Origin: Streptomyces spongiicola | GTDB taxonomy: Bacteria; Actinomycetota; Actinomycetes; Streptomycetales; Streptomycetaceae | NCBI RefSeq assembly: GCF_003122365.1 | Contig: NZ_CP029254.1 | Span: 3,739,001 to 3,803,000 of the forward strand | Length of the DNA stretch: 64,000 nt | Direction: 5' to 3' | Part shown: positions 34,527 to 43,829 of the stretch, piece after piece | Numbering within the stretch: position 1 is the stretch's first letter | Layout: the number at the start of each line of letters is the position of its first letter | Program-made: the position numbers and the translations under genes | The notes under the pieces: generated by a model | The model's input: the letters and a program-made list of their open reading frames with translations, nothing else | The model's database searches: none | Told to the model about the DNA's origin: nothing

Positions 34527-36572
34527 TCAGCCCCCGCGGCGGTCCAGCCACTTCGGGAAGGCGCCCAGCAGCCCCTCGTAGAGCTCCTCGTCGGTGAGCT
34601 CGCGGGGATCCGGGCCGGCGTGGAAGAACGCGGCGTTCTCCACGGAGGCGTCGGCGTCGAGCTTCCGCAGGAAGTCGAAGCCCTTGGCCTCGTGCTCACC
34701 GAAGGCCACGAACTGCCAGAAGAACGGCTTGTCGGCCACGTCCGCCAGCGCCTGCCTGGCCGGCTGCTTGGCGTCGGGCGGGCCGTCGGTCTGGAAGACG
34801 ACGAGGGCGGGGCCGTCGGCGCCCGACTTCTCGTGGTGGGCGACGACCTCCTCTACGGCCCGGTGGTAGCTGGTCCGCCCCATGCGCCCGAGACCCGCGT
34901 GGAGTTCGTCGACGCGGCCCTCGTGCTCGGCGAGTGTCAGCTCGCCGCTGCCGTCGATGTCCGTCGAGAAGAACACGACATGCACGGACGCGTCCTCGTC
35001 GAGGTGCGCCGCGAGCGCCAGGGTCTGCTCGCCGAGCTGCTGTGCGCTGCCGTCCTTGTAATAGGGCCGCATCGACCCGGACCGGTCCAGCACGAGATAC
35101 ACCTTCGCCCGAGCCCCGGCGGCTCCCGCGGTGCTCAGCGCCGTGCCGGCCGCCTGATACGCGCCGACGAGCGCCGCCGCCCGCGCCTTGACATGAGCCA
35201 GGGGGAGGGCGGACTCGCCGCCGGTGTCGGTGGCGTGGGAGGCGATCGGCTCGGTGGCGGGCTGGGGCTCGGCGGCCGGGGTGTCGGTCTCGGAGGTGGC
35301 GGAGTCCGTGGCGGGCGAAGGAGCCGGCTGGGTGGGCGGCGGTCCGTCGACGGCCTCGGGCGCGGTGCCGTCCGGAGCAGCGGCGGCGGGCTTGGTGGCC
35401 TCGGCGGGCTTGGTGGGCTCGGTGGTGGTGGCCTCGGTGGGCTCGGGCGCCATGGGAGCGGGGCCAGCCGTTGCGCTGGTGTCCGCCTCGGCGGTGGTCT
35501 GCGCGGTCGGCTCGGGCTGCGCCGGGCCGCTCCCGGTGCGCGCGTCGGCGGCTGGAACCGCGTCGGCGGGGGGCGCCTGGGCGGGGACGCTCCCGGTCGC
35601 TTCCGGCTCCGCCGCTCTCGTTTTCTCGGTAGCGGTAGCGGTAGCGGTAGCGGTAGCGGTAGCGGTGCGGGTGTCGGTGTGTGTGTCCGGGGCCGACGTG
35701 GTGTCCGCCTCGGCGGTCGCCTCCGTCGCCCGTGTCGCCTCCGTCCCGGCTCCTGCGGCGTCGGCCTCTACCGCGTCCGGGTGCTCGTCGGCGGTGGAGG
35801 CCCCGTCGGCCGCTTCCGGCCGGGCGGGCTTCGTGTCCTCGGCATCGCCTGAAACGGCTGAACCGCCCGAAGCTGCTGAACCGGCCGGGGCGGTCTCGGA
35901 CGTGGCGCCGGCCGCGGGTTGGGTGGCGGGCTCGGCGGCGGGTTGGGTGGCGGGCTCGGTCTCCGTGCCGGCCGTGGGCGCTTCGGCCGCGGCCGCCGTC
36001 GCCTCGGCGTCCGGAGCGCCGGTCTCGGCCGTCTCGGTGACCGAGGACGCACCCTCCTGAGAGGGCTTCTCGTCCCCGGCGACACCCGCCTCCACGGCCT
36101 GGGGGGCATCCGTGGTCGCCGCCCTGGCGCCCGCCTCCGTCGCCTCCGCGGTGTCTGCCGCCTTCGTGTCCGGGGCCTTGGCGTCCGGGGCCTTCGCGGT
36201 GTCCGTGCCCGCAGCCTTGCCGTTCGTCGCCTCCGCGGCCTCCGTCGCCTCCGCGGTGTCTGCCGCCTTCGTCGCCTCCGCGGCCTCGGCGGTGTCCGCG
36301 TTCGCCGCCTTCCCGTCAGCCGCGTCAGCCCCGTCAGCCGGGCCAGTCGCGTCCGGCCTGGACGGTGTCCGGGCCGGCGGGATCGTCGGGCGGGTGCCCG
36401 GGGGAGCGTCGAACGCCGCCGCCACCAGATCCGCCGCGCGGTCCTGCGGGGTGGGGGCCTCGGCCTGGGGCGGGACGGAGGCGGGGGCGGTAGGGGTCGT
36501 CGTGGAGGCCGGTGAGGACGACTCCATGCGCTCGCGTCCAAACACCTTTCGCAGCAAGCTCCGAATGCCCAT
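34527..36572 (-). CDS. VWA-domain protein with long Ala/Thr/Glu-rich disordered region
   Basis: The C-terminal domain (about 485-681) is a von Willebrand A fold close to the TerF/TerD-associated type, with the MIDAS motif D-R-S-G-S in KVYLVLDRSGSM, a Thr in the position of the second motif (GRTSYHRAVE) and QTDGPPD. Between a basic start (MGIRSLLRKVFGRERM) and the VWA domain lie more than 400 residues built from Ala, Thr, Glu and Pro, with repeats such as ATEAAEATKAADTAE and a (TA)n run coded by about six GGTAGC hexamers. No signal peptide or membrane segment is seen, so it is probably cytoplasmic. The ATG at 36572 is chosen over 36665 by the family-like start. Confidence 0.85.
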   Translation of the reverse strand: MGIRSLLRKVFGRERMESSSPASTTTPTAPASVPPQAEAPTPQDRAADLVAAAFDAPPGTRPTIPPARTPSRPDATGPADGADAADGKAANADTAEAAEATKAADTAEATEAAEATNGKAAGTDTAKAPDAKAPDTKAADTAEATEAGARAATTDAPQAVEAGVAGDEKPSQEGASSVTETAETGAPDAEATAAAAEAPTAGTETEPATQPAAEPATQPAAGATSETAPAGSAASGGSAVSGDAEDTKPARPEAADGASTADEHPDAVEADAAGAGTEATRATEATAEADTTSAPDTHTDTRTATATATATATATEKTRAAEPEATGSVPAQAPPADAVPAADARTGSGPAQPEPTAQTTAEADTSATAGPAPMAPEPTEATTTEPTKPAEATKPAAAAPDGTAPEAVDGPPPTQPAPSPATDSATSETDTPAAEPQPATEPIASHATDTGGESALPLAHVKARAAALVGAYQAAGTALSTAGAAGARAKVYLVLDRSGSMRPYYKDGSAQQLGEQTLALAAHLDEDASVHVVFFSTDIDGSGELTLAEHEGRVDELHAGLGRMGRTSYHRAVEEVVAHHEKSGADGPALVVFQTDGPPDAKQPARQALADVADKPFFWQFVAFGEHEAKGFDFLRKLDADASVENAAFFHAGPDPRELTDEELYEGLLGAFPKWLDRRGG
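35627..35666. repeat. Hexanucleotide microsatellite GGTAGC in VWA gene
   Basis: About six in-frame copies of GGTAGC on the plus strand encode alternating Thr-Ala on the minus strand. Slippage by whole units would keep the frame. Confidence 0.9.
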
Positions 36573-36745
36573 GTGCGAGGCCTTTCGCGTGAATTGGGTG
36601 CGATCAATATCCGCATTTTCCGGCAATACCCGGTCTGACTGTGGCAACGCCGCAGTTCCGGCCACCGCGGAAACGTAAGGTTAGCGGCCGCTCTGCCCTA
36701 CAGCAGCAAGCCCCTCCCGCGTCAAGAGCGCCCCGGTCCCTCCCG

Positions 36746-36778
36746 ATTCATCCCGCGTTCACCTCTCGTCCGCCGCCC
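36746..36778 (+). promoter_or_regulatory. PHO box (PhoP-binding direct repeats) upstream of PhoX gene
   Basis: Three 11-bp units start at 36746 (ATTCATC), 36757 (GTTCACC, perfect consensus) and 36768 (GTCCGCC). The Streptomyces PHO box consists of GTTCACC-type 7-mers at 11-bp spacing, which this matches. It lies about 85-120 bp before the phosphatase start. The rest of the 291 bp divergent gap with the VWA gene is lower in GC and contains no gene. Confidence 0.75.
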
Positions 36779-36863
36779 TGCACACATGTACCCCTACCGT
36801 CACGGCCGGAGACATTCCGACACGATGTCGGCGCAGAGTGCGCCGAGGGGACAGGGAGAAGAC

Positions 36864-38924
36864 GTGCGCAGAATCCTGCCGCTTCTGAGCTCGAACCACG
36901 CCGGCGGTCGTTCCGCTCTGACCTGCCGGTACCGCTGCGGTGACGCCTGCTTCCACGAGGTGCCGAACACCAGCGGCAACGAGTACGCCGGTGACATCAT
37001 CGCCGGGACGCTGTCGCGGCGTTCGATGATGCGGACCGCCGCCGTCGTGACCGTTGCCTCCGCCGCTGGCGGTGCCGCGCTCACGCAGCACGCGCCCTCC
37101 GCGCAGGCCGCCGCGGTGCCCGCCGCCGGTGACGCCCGCCATGGCGGGCACGGGGGCGGCAAGGGTGCCCGCGGCCTGCGCTTCACCCCGGTCGCGCCCA
37201 ACACGGCCGACGCGGTGACCGTCCCCGAGGGCTACACCCGGAACGTGGTGATCCGCTGGGGCGAACCGATCCTGCGCGGCGCGCCCGCCTTCGACGCCGA
37301 CCGGCAGTCGGCCGAGGCGCAGGCCGGGCAGTTCGGCTACAACAACGACTTCCTCAGCCTGCTGCCGCTGCGCGAGCACGGCCGTCAGGTGCTCGTGGCC
37401 AACCACGAGTACACCGACGAGCAGCTGATGTTCAAGGGCTACGACGCCGCCGACCCGACCCGCGAGCAGGTCGAGATCGGCTGGGCCGCGCACGGCCTCT
37501 CCGTGGTCGTCGTCCAGGAGGAGCGCAGGAGCGGCAAGCTCACCCCGGTCGGCCGCCACTGGCTCAACCGTCGTCTGACGGCCACGAGCGAGTTCCGCCT
37601 CACGGGCCCCGCCGCCGGGAGCGACCTGCTGAAGACGTCCGCCGACCCGTCCGGCACCAAGGTCCTCGGCACCCTCAACAACTGCGCCGGAGGCACGACC
37701 CCGTGGGGCACCACGCTCCACGGCGAGGAGAACTTCAACCAGTACTTCGCCAACGGCTCCAGTGCCACGGACAAGCGCTACGGCCTGAGCGCCGGTGCCA
37801 CCGAGCGCAAGTGGGAGCGTTTCGACAGGCGCTTCGACGCCGCCCTGGAGCCCAACGAGTCGCACCGCTTCGGCTGGGTCGTCGAGCTCGACCCGTACGA
37901 CCCGGACTCGACGCCCCGCAAGCGCACGGCGCTCGGCCGCTTCAAGCACGAGGCCGCGCAGCCCCGGCTGACCCGCGACGGCCGCCCGGTGGTGTACATG
38001 GGCGACGACGAGCGCTTCGACTACTTCTACAAGTTCGTCTCGTCGAGGCGGATGAAGAAGGGCGACGGCCGTGCCGCCCGCGAGCACAACCTGACGCTGC
38101 TGGACGAGGGCACGCTGTACGTCGCCAAGCTCACCGGCGACTCACCCCAGGACATCGACGGCAGCGGCAGGCTCCCGAACGACGGAGAGTTCGACGGCAG
38201 CGGCGTGTGGATCCCGCTGGCCACCGGCGACGTCTCACACGTCCCGGGCATGACCGCCGAGGAGGTGTACGTCTTCACCCGCCTCGCCGGCGACAGGGTC
38301 GGCGCGACGAAGATGGACCGTCCCGAGGACGTCGAGCCGAGCCCGCGCACGGGCCGGGTGTACGTCGCGCTGACGAACAACACCGACCGCGGCAAGGCCG
38401 GCAAGCCCGGCGCGGACGAGGCCAACCCGCGCAACCTCAACAAGCACGGCCAGATCCTGGAACTCGCCGAGCACTGGGACGACCCGTCCTCCGACGGCTT
38501 CGCCTGGCGGCTGTTCCTGGTCGCGGGCGACCCGGAGGACCCGGCCACGTACTTCGCCGGCTACCCGAAGGACGGGGTCAGCCCGATCTCCTGCCCGGAC
38601 AATGTGGCCTTCGACCCGTACGGCAACCTGTGGATCTCCACCGACGGCTCCCAGCTCGGCTCGCACGACGGTCTGTTCGGCGTCGCGACGGCCGGTGAGC
38701 GCCGGGGCGAGCTGAAGCAGTTCCTCACGGTCCCGAAGGGCGCCGAGACCTGCGGCCCGATCATCCAGGACCGGCGGGTGGTCGTCGCGGTCCAGCATCC
38801 GGGCGAGGTCGACGGGGCGACCGTCGAGAAGCCGGCCTCGGCGTGGCCGGACGGACCGGGTCGGCTGGTCCGCCCGTCGGTCGTCGCCGTCTACCGCAAG
38901 GACGGCCGCGACATCGGCGTCTGA
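36864..38924 (+). CDS. PhoX-family alkaline phosphatase, Tat-exported
   Basis: This 686-residue protein belongs to the PhoX (DUF839) family of calcium/iron-dependent phosphatases, which release phosphate from organic monoesters outside the cell. The conserved head LTCRYRCGDACFHEVPNTS precedes a twin-arginine signal (SRRSMMRTAAVVTVASAAGG, Arg52-Arg53). Family motifs in the propeller include RWGEPILRGAP, NNDFLSLLPL, VANHEYTDEQLM, NCAGGTTPWGTTLHGEENFN and PDNVAFDPYGNLWISTDG. The GTG at 36864 follows AGGGAGA. The upstream PHO box indicates induction by phosphate limitation through PhoRP. Confidence 0.94.
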   Translation: MRRILPLLSSNHAGGRSALTCRYRCGDACFHEVPNTSGNEYAGDIIAGTLSRRSMMRTAAVVTVASAAGGAALTQHAPSAQAAAVPAAGDARHGGHGGGKGARGLRFTPVAPNTADAVTVPEGYTRNVVIRWGEPILRGAPAFDADRQSAEAQAGQFGYNNDFLSLLPLREHGRQVLVANHEYTDEQLMFKGYDAADPTREQVEIGWAAHGLSVVVVQEERRSGKLTPVGRHWLNRRLTATSEFRLTGPAAGSDLLKTSADPSGTKVLGTLNNCAGGTTPWGTTLHGEENFNQYFANGSSATDKRYGLSAGATERKWERFDRRFDAALEPNESHRFGWVVELDPYDPDSTPRKRTALGRFKHEAAQPRLTRDGRPVVYMGDDERFDYFYKFVSSRRMKKGDGRAAREHNLTLLDEGTLYVAKLTGDSPQDIDGSGRLPNDGEFDGSGVWIPLATGDVSHVPGMTAEEVYVFTRLAGDRVGATKMDRPEDVEPSPRTGRVYVALTNNTDRGKAGKPGADEANPRNLNKHGQILELAEHWDDPSSDGFAWRLFLVAGDPEDPATYFAGYPKDGVSPISCPDNVAFDPYGNLWISTDGSQLGSHDGLFGVATAGERRGELKQFLTVPKGAETCGPIIQDRRVVVAVQHPGEVDGATVEKPASAWPDGPGRLVRPSVVAVYRKDGRDIGV

Positions 38925-38934
38925 CCCCGGTGAG

Positions 38935-38971
38935 CCCCGCGGGCACGGCCGCTCCCGCCGGGCCCGCGGGG
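38935..38971. terminator. Terminator-like hairpin after PhoX gene
   Basis: CCCCGCGGGC (38935-38944) pairs with GCCCGCGGGG (38962-38971) across a 17-nt loop, 10 bp after the PhoX stop. Confidence 0.55.
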
Positions 38972-39026
38972 GAGGCCGGGCCCGGCCGCGGCGGCGCCGA
39001 AGCAGGCCGTCAGCGCCACGTCGATC

Positions 39027-39290
39027 CGGTCCCGCTCCCGCTTCCGGTCCCGCTTCCGGTCCCGCTCCTGCTCCCGCTTCCGGTCCCGCTCCTGCTCCCG
39101 CTTCCGGTCCCGGTCCCGCTTCCGGTCCCGCTCCTGCTCCCGCTTCCGGTCCCGGTCCCGCTTCCGGTCCCGCTTCCGGTCCCGGTCCCGGTTCCGCTCC
39201 CGCTCGCGGTTCCGCTCTCGCTCTCGCTCCCGGTTCCGGTCCACGGTCCCGGTTCCGCTCCCGCTCCCGCTCCCGGTCCCGGTCCCGGTC
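39027..39290. repeat. Long array of 6/12/18-bp pyrimidine-rich repeats
   Basis: CGGTCCCGCTTC and CTCCTGCTCCCG units alternate for about 260 bp in the 688 bp gap between PhoX and the S4 gene. All frames stay open across it, giving long spurious ORFs (Arg-Glu-Arg-Asp or Gly-Thr-Gly-Ser) that I do not annotate. The gap also carries GATGCCCGCC-type repeats at about 39417-39445. Confidence 0.9.
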
Positions 39291-39612
39291 CACGGTCGTG
39301 CCCCGGCCCGGCGCGCCTGGCGTCCTCGAAGCCCCCGACCGGGCCGAGCGCGGTCGCGGCGAAGGGCATCACCACCGCCGCGGTGCCCTCCGCGGTGCCC
39401 CCGTGGTGCCCGCCGAGATGCCCGCCGAGATGCCCGCCGAGGTGATCCCCACTCAGGGGGGTGTTCCAGCGCCGGCCGGTGCTGCCGCTCATCGGATGTC
39501 CCCGGGTGCCGGGGCATACGGCGATGGATCGGGGAGGGCGGCCTCGCTGGAGGGGAGGTGCCGCGACGGGGGACGGAGCGCATCGAAGTCGCTCCCCCGT
39601 ACCCTCGGTGGT

Positions 39613-40020
39613 ATGGCGGATGGCACGGGGGCCCCTGGGGCCGCTGAAGGGACGGCGCGGGTCGACGTCTGGATCTGGTCGGTGCGGCTGACCAAGACCC
39701 GTTCACAGGCGGCGGCGGCCTGCCGTGGAGGTCATGTTCGGGTCAATGACGAGCGGGTGAAGCCCGCGCACGCGCTCAAGGCCGGGGACGAGGTGCGGCT
39801 CTTCCATGCGGGCCGGGAGCGGATCGTGGTGGTCTCCCGCGTCATCCGCAAGCGCGTCGGCGCGCCCGCGGCCGTGCAGTGCTATGTGGACAACAGTCCG
39901 CCGCCCCCGCCGCGTGAACTCACCGCACCGACGGGGCTACGGGACCGGGGCGCGGGCCGGCCGACGAAGCGCGACCGCAGGGAGATGGAGCGCCTGCACG
40001 GCCGTACGCCCTCCCGCTGA
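39613..40020 (+). CDS. S4-domain RNA-binding protein (Hsp15-like)
   Basis: This 135-residue protein has an S4 RNA-binding fold (about 15-75: RVDVWIWSVRLTKTRSQAAA, GHVRVNDERVKPAHALKAGD) and a basic tail with RPTKRDRREMERL. This matches the heat-shock protein 15 family, which in E. coli rescues nascent-chain-blocked 50S subunits. The role in Streptomyces is inferred. The ATG at 39613 is chosen because homology starts about ten residues later; the open frame upstream runs through repeats. Confidence 0.88.
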   Translation: MADGTGAPGAAEGTARVDVWIWSVRLTKTRSQAAAACRGGHVRVNDERVKPAHALKAGDEVRLFHAGRERIVVVSRVIRKRVGAPAAVQCYVDNSPPPPPRELTAPTGLRDRGAGRPTKRDRREMERLHGRTPSR

Positions 40021-40089
40021 CGGGGGACGGCGCCGGCGGGGGTGCGGCGTCGGCGACCTGCCTGTGGTGCCGACGGCCCGGCCGGGCTC

Positions 40090-40408
40090 AACGACTCCGT
40101 TCGGTGCGTCAGTTCGGTGCGTCAGTTCGGCGACTCGGTTCGGCGACTCGGTTCGGTTACCCGCTGGGTGACCCCCGTCGGTGGGCCCGCCGGCTGACCC
40201 CGTTCGGTGACCCCGCCGGGTGATGGGGATGCGGAGCCGTCCGCCGTCCGGGGTTTCCGGGCGGGGTGTGGTGCCGTCCCCCGCCCGGGGCCCGTCCGTG
40301 GCGTCCGGGCGGGTCGTACCCGTACGTGCGGTCATGACCCGGGCGGTCACGGCCTGTGCGGTCACGGCCTGTGCGGTCACGACCCGGGCGGTCACGACCC
40401 GGGCGGCG
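40090..40408. repeat. Tandem repeats between S4 and FUSC genes
   Basis: CAGTTCGGTGCGT and GGCGACTCGGTTC units (about 40100-40160) and a 15-bp GCGGTCACGGCCTGT / GCGGTCACGACCCGG array (about 40328-40405) occupy the convergent gap. The second array reaches across the FUSC stop codon (40392-40394). No gene is seen between 40021 and 40391. Confidence 0.8.
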
Positions 40409-42353
40409 TGCCGGACGCGGCGGACGGGGAAGCGATCATTCGGGCGGCCGCCACCTCCTGGCGGACCGGTTCGAGGACGCTCCGCTCGTCGCCCCCCGGT
40501 TCCGCCCGCAACCCGGCGGGTTCCTCCCGGGAGCGGATGTCCCCGGCGAGTTCGCGCAGATGCCGTACGACCTCGTCGACTTCGCCCCGCGCGGGCGGGG
40601 CGGCACCGTGGTCGACGCGGACCCCGGCCGCGGTCGTGGCGTCCGCGATGCGCTCGACGGCGACGACGAGCGGCCACCATGCGGCCGCGCGCGTGCCGGC
40701 GGGCGGCGGCTCGGTGAGCGCCCGCTGGAACTCCGAGCGCACGGCCGAGAGATCCCGGTAGAGCCGGCGCCTGGACCGTGCTCTCTCCGCGTGGTCGGCT
40801 TCGGTGCTGAAGGCCAGTGCCACATGGCGCGCGGCATGGTCGACGGAGTCCGCGAGCCGGTCCCCGATGCGGCTGTGCCAGCTCTCCGGCCAGAGCAGGT
40901 ATCCGGCGACGAGCACGATCGCGCAGCCGATCAGGCTGTCGACCAGGCGTGCTCCGACCAGCCCGATCCCCTCACGGCTGAGCAGGTCGGACAGCAGCAG
41001 GATCACCGGGGTGATCGCCGCGGTCTGGAAGGCGTACCCCTTCGCGGAGAACGCGGGGATGAGTCCGCCGAGGACGAACATGACGGGCACGTCCCACCAG
41101 CCGCGCGGCACCTCGGCGAGTACGGCCGCCGCGACCACCAGACCCGCCACCGTGCCCAGTCCGCGTCCCACCGCGCGGGAGAAGACCGAGCCGAAGTCCG
41201 GCTTCAGGACGAAGGTGACGGTGAGGGGGACCCAGTAGGACCGGTCCAGCTCCACGACCGAGACCAGCGTCTGGGCAAGGCCGACGCACAGGGCCAGGCG
41301 CAGTCCGTAGCGCCAGGACGCCTCGGAGAACAGCACCTCGCGTGCGGTGCCGCGCACCCGGACGCCCAGCGCGGCGGGCCGGCCGAGGCGGTCGTCCACG
41401 TTGTGGGGGTCGGGGTCCTTCCCGAGGACGACGCCGGCCGCGTGCCGCAGGGCGTGGTCGACCGCGCGTTCGGTGGGTGTGGCGGGCGGTGCCAGAGCCG
41501 GCCGGTACCGGCCCGGGGGGCCGTGCTCGACCGCGTCGGCGAGCATCCGGACCTGGGTGACGACGTCCGGGGGGAGCGGACGGCCGCGCTGGTCGGCGGC
41601 GAGCGCGGCCTCGACGACCGGGATCAGGGCGTTGAGCTGGGCCAGCAGTCTGACCAGCGAGGGGTTGCGGACGTGGTCGGTGGCGCGGCGGGCGAGGATC
41701 AGGTCGTAGGAGTCGTTGAGCGACTGGGTGACGGCCCGGCGGCGCTCTCCGAACCCGCCGCAGCCGGCCGCGTCCAGCAGGTCGGCGACCGCCCGGTAGG
41801 CGCGGGCCACCGCCGACCGCTCGGGCGCGCCGCCACGCAGCGGCCAGCCCAGAAGCGCGAGGGCGAGGACGAAAAGGCCGCCGAGACCGAGCAGCAGTGG
41901 GGGCGCCCACCAGGGCCGGGGCAGCGGCAGCCCCGACCCGATGACCGCGTTGAGCAGCAGCAGCAGTCCCGAGGCCGAGGCCACGGCGCCGATCGAGGAG
42001 ATCATTCCGGATACCAGGGCCACCAGTGTGAGGACGGCGACGGTGAGCCATCCCCGGCCGTACGCGACCGTGCCGAGTGTGACGCCGACGGCTCCGAAGA
42101 CCTGGGGGACGGCGATGTTGAGAAGCCGCATCCGGTAGGCGTCGGCGGTGTCGCCGATGACTCCGGAGAGGGCACCGATCGACACCAGCGCCCCGAACAC
42201 CGGACGGTCCAGCGCGAAGCCCACGGCGAGCGGTGCCGACAGCGCCACGGACGCACGGGCGACCGCCGCCCGGTTCACCGGCGTGCGCTGCGGGCGCAGT
42301 CCGGAGACCAGCCATGCCGGCGGGGCCAGCCGTACTCGCTCCTTCAATGTCAC
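40392..42353 (-). CDS. FUSC-family membrane transporter
   Basis: This 653-residue inner-membrane protein has two hydrophobic halves (about 30-185 and 345-510), each with six or so short segments, separated and followed by cytoplasmic regions. The second half begins with LALCVGLAQTLVSVVELDRSYWVPLTV and contains SVFSRAVGRGLGTVAGLVV, signature of the FUSC/aromatic-acid exporter family (AaeB/YccS-like). It probably exports small aromatic or toxic anions; the substrate is unknown. The start is GTG at 42353. The C-terminal 50 residues are Glu/Arg-rich. Confidence 0.88.
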   Translation of the reverse strand: MTLKERVRLAPPAWLVSGLRPQRTPVNRAAVARASVALSAPLAVGFALDRPVFGALVSIGALSGVIGDTADAYRMRLLNIAVPQVFGAVGVTLGTVAYGRGWLTVAVLTLVALVSGMISSIGAVASASGLLLLLNAVIGSGLPLPRPWWAPPLLLGLGGLFVLALALLGWPLRGGAPERSAVARAYRAVADLLDAAGCGGFGERRRAVTQSLNDSYDLILARRATDHVRNPSLVRLLAQLNALIPVVEAALAADQRGRPLPPDVVTQVRMLADAVEHGPPGRYRPALAPPATPTERAVDHALRHAAGVVLGKDPDPHNVDDRLGRPAALGVRVRGTAREVLFSEASWRYGLRLALCVGLAQTLVSVVELDRSYWVPLTVTFVLKPDFGSVFSRAVGRGLGTVAGLVVAAAVLAEVPRGWWDVPVMFVLGGLIPAFSAKGYAFQTAAITPVILLLSDLLSREGIGLVGARLVDSLIGCAIVLVAGYLLWPESWHSRIGDRLADSVDHAARHVALAFSTEADHAERARSRRRLYRDLSAVRSEFQRALTEPPPAGTRAAAWWPLVVAVERIADATTAAGVRVDHGAAPPARGEVDEVVRHLRELAGDIRSREEPAGLRAEPGGDERSVLEPVRQEVAAARMIASPSAASGTPPGS

Positions 42354-42362
42354 CCCTGGTGC

Positions 42363-42392
42363 GGTCCGGTCCGGTCCGGTCCGGTCCGGTCC
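42363..42392 (+). repeat. 5-bp tandem repeat GGTCC
   Basis: Six copies of GGTCC stand 10 bp upstream of the FUSC start, in the region where its promoter should be. Confidence 0.85.
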
Positions 42393-42496
42393 GGGCCGGG
42401 CCGGCGATCAGCGGGCGCGGCCCGTCCGCCGGAGGCCGGGGGAACGGGGCACCGCCTGGGCCGCCATCATGGCTCACCGGCACATGGCGGACCGAC

Positions 42497-42542
42497 GCCG
42501 GTCCCGCACACGGTCGCCGGCGGGACCGTGTGCGGGACCGGC
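42497..42542. terminator. Strong terminator hairpin after small lipoprotein gene
   Basis: A perfect 19-bp stem (42497-42515 with 42524-42542) and 8-nt loop lies 27 bp beyond the stop of the minus-strand lipoprotein gene and upstream of FUSC. Confidence 0.85.
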
Positions 42543-42568
42543 GGCGACCGAGCCGCCGTGACGGGCGC

Positions 42569-43027
42569 TCAGTGCCGGATCGCCTGCCCGATCTCGGCCG
42601 GCGGCGTGCCGGAGAGGTCCCGGTGGGTCTGCGCCTTCGCGGACTTCGTACCGCCGGGGGGCACCGCGTCGATCGACACGACCGTGGCGTCCAGCAGATT
42701 GCCGCTGCTGTCCTTCCAGTTGACCAGGACCGTGTAGTCGGCGGTCTGGTCCGTGGGGTTCGTCGCGGTGATCTCGTTGGAGAGGCGGTTGTTCTCGGCC
42801 TCCGTCGGGCCGGCCTTCACATCGGACTTGGCGTTCAGACCGCCCTTGATCTTCGCCAACTCGGAGGCCGCCGCCGCGGTGGCCGACTGGACGGCCTCAC
42901 CCGCCTCGGAGGCCACCGATCTCGGGGTCTCGCCACTGTCGTTCGTACAGCCGGTCATCCCGGCCGCGAGCGCGGCGGCGGTCGCGGCGGCCATGACGGC
43001 GTTCCGTATCCCATGGCTCGAACTCAT
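42569..43027 (-). CDS. Small secreted lipoprotein, FxLYD-like
   Basis: This 152-residue protein begins with a lipoprotein signal (MAAATAAALAAGMTGC) and a helical Ala/Glu/Ser linker (ETPRSVASEAGEAVQSATAA). An immunoglobulin-like beta domain follows (NEITATNPTDQTADYTVLVN, VVSIDAVPPGGTKSAKA) resembling the FxLYD fold, a domain of unknown function in secreted proteins. The ATG at 43027 (MSSSHGIRN) is preferred to 43081 because it places the signal peptide at the terminus. Confidence 0.78.
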   Translation of the reverse strand: MSSSHGIRNAVMAAATAAALAAGMTGCTNDSGETPRSVASEAGEAVQSATAAAASELAKIKGGLNAKSDVKAGPTEAENNRLSNEITATNPTDQTADYTVLVNWKDSSGNLLDATVVSIDAVPPGGTKSAKAQTHRDLSGTPPAEIGQAIRH

Positions 43028-43094
43028 ACGCACCAGGGTGCGCCCCCGGGGCGGGTTCGGCCACTCGGCCCGGCGGCGCACCGGCGGGGCCGCG

Positions 43095-43781
43095 TCAGTC
43101 CGGTGCCACCGGAGCCAGGTCGCGCAGTGCCGAGATGAGCAGCTCGACTCCGAAGGCGAACTCGGCCTCGTGGTCGTTCACGGCCAGGATCGGTGCGACC
43201 TTGGCGACGGCGGGGAAGCCGGAGCCGGCGAAGTACGCGGCGCGTGCCGCCAGTCTCTCCTCCGGAGCCCGGGTCTCGCGGCCGGATCCGGGTCCGCTGC
43301 GGACCTCCTGCAGGAGGGTGCCGACCTGGAAGGAGACGAACAGGCGCAGCACGCGCACCGCGATCTCCTCGTCGAAGCCGTGGTCGAGCATCATCGCGAT
43401 CATCGTGTCCACCGGTGCGAGGGCGGTGCGGGTCGACAACTGCCTCATCAACACCATCTCGCAGGCCCGCGGGTGGCGCAGGGACGCTCTGCGAAAGCCG
43501 TAGGAGAGGTCGCGGATGCCCTCCTCCCAGCCGCCCGCCATCCGGCGCGGCATCCGCATGTCGCCGGTGATGAACTCGGTCACCCCGTCAAGGATGTCGT
43601 CCTTGCCCCGCACGTGGTTGTAGAGCGACATGGCCTGGACACCGAGGCGGGCCGCGATGCGGCGCATCGACAGCGCCTCCACGCCCTCCTCGTCGATGAT
43701 CAGCAGTGCCGCCCGGATGATCCGGTCCCGGCTCAGGGGCCGGCGAGGGCCGGGTACGCCAGGTCGTGCTCCTCGGGCCAT
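43095..43781 (-). CDS. TetR-family regulator (TetR_C type)
   Basis: This 228-residue repressor has an N-terminal TetR helix-turn-helix (about 18-65, SMRRIAARLGVQAMSLYNHV) and an all-helical ligand domain of the tetracycline-repressor C-terminal type (about 80-225, DTMIAMMLDHGFDEEIAVRVLRLF). It is divergent from the metallo-hydrolase gene. Two palindromes of the same CTTAC/GTAAG type between them indicate that it controls its own gene and the hydrolase. Confidence 0.92.
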   Translation of the reverse strand: MARGARPGVPGPRRPLSRDRIIRAALLIIDEEGVEALSMRRIAARLGVQAMSLYNHVRGKDDILDGVTEFITGDMRMPRRMAGGWEEGIRDLSYGFRRASLRHPRACEMVLMRQLSTRTALAPVDTMIAMMLDHGFDEEIAVRVLRLFVSFQVGTLLQEVRSGPGSGRETRAPEERLAARAAYFAGSGFPAVAKVAPILAVNDHEAEFAFGVELLISALRDLAPVAPD

Positions 43782-43829
43782 GAGCGACGGCTCCTCTTTC
43801 GGGTGGCGATATGCGTTAGCGCTTGACGG

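Noticed and set aside
39027..39290. Long open frames (Arg-Glu-Arg-Asp and Gly-Thr-Gly-Ser repeats) across the PhoX-S4 gap
   Set aside because: The frames are open on both strands only because a 6-bp based repeat has no stop codons. They have no ribosome binding site and no family match.
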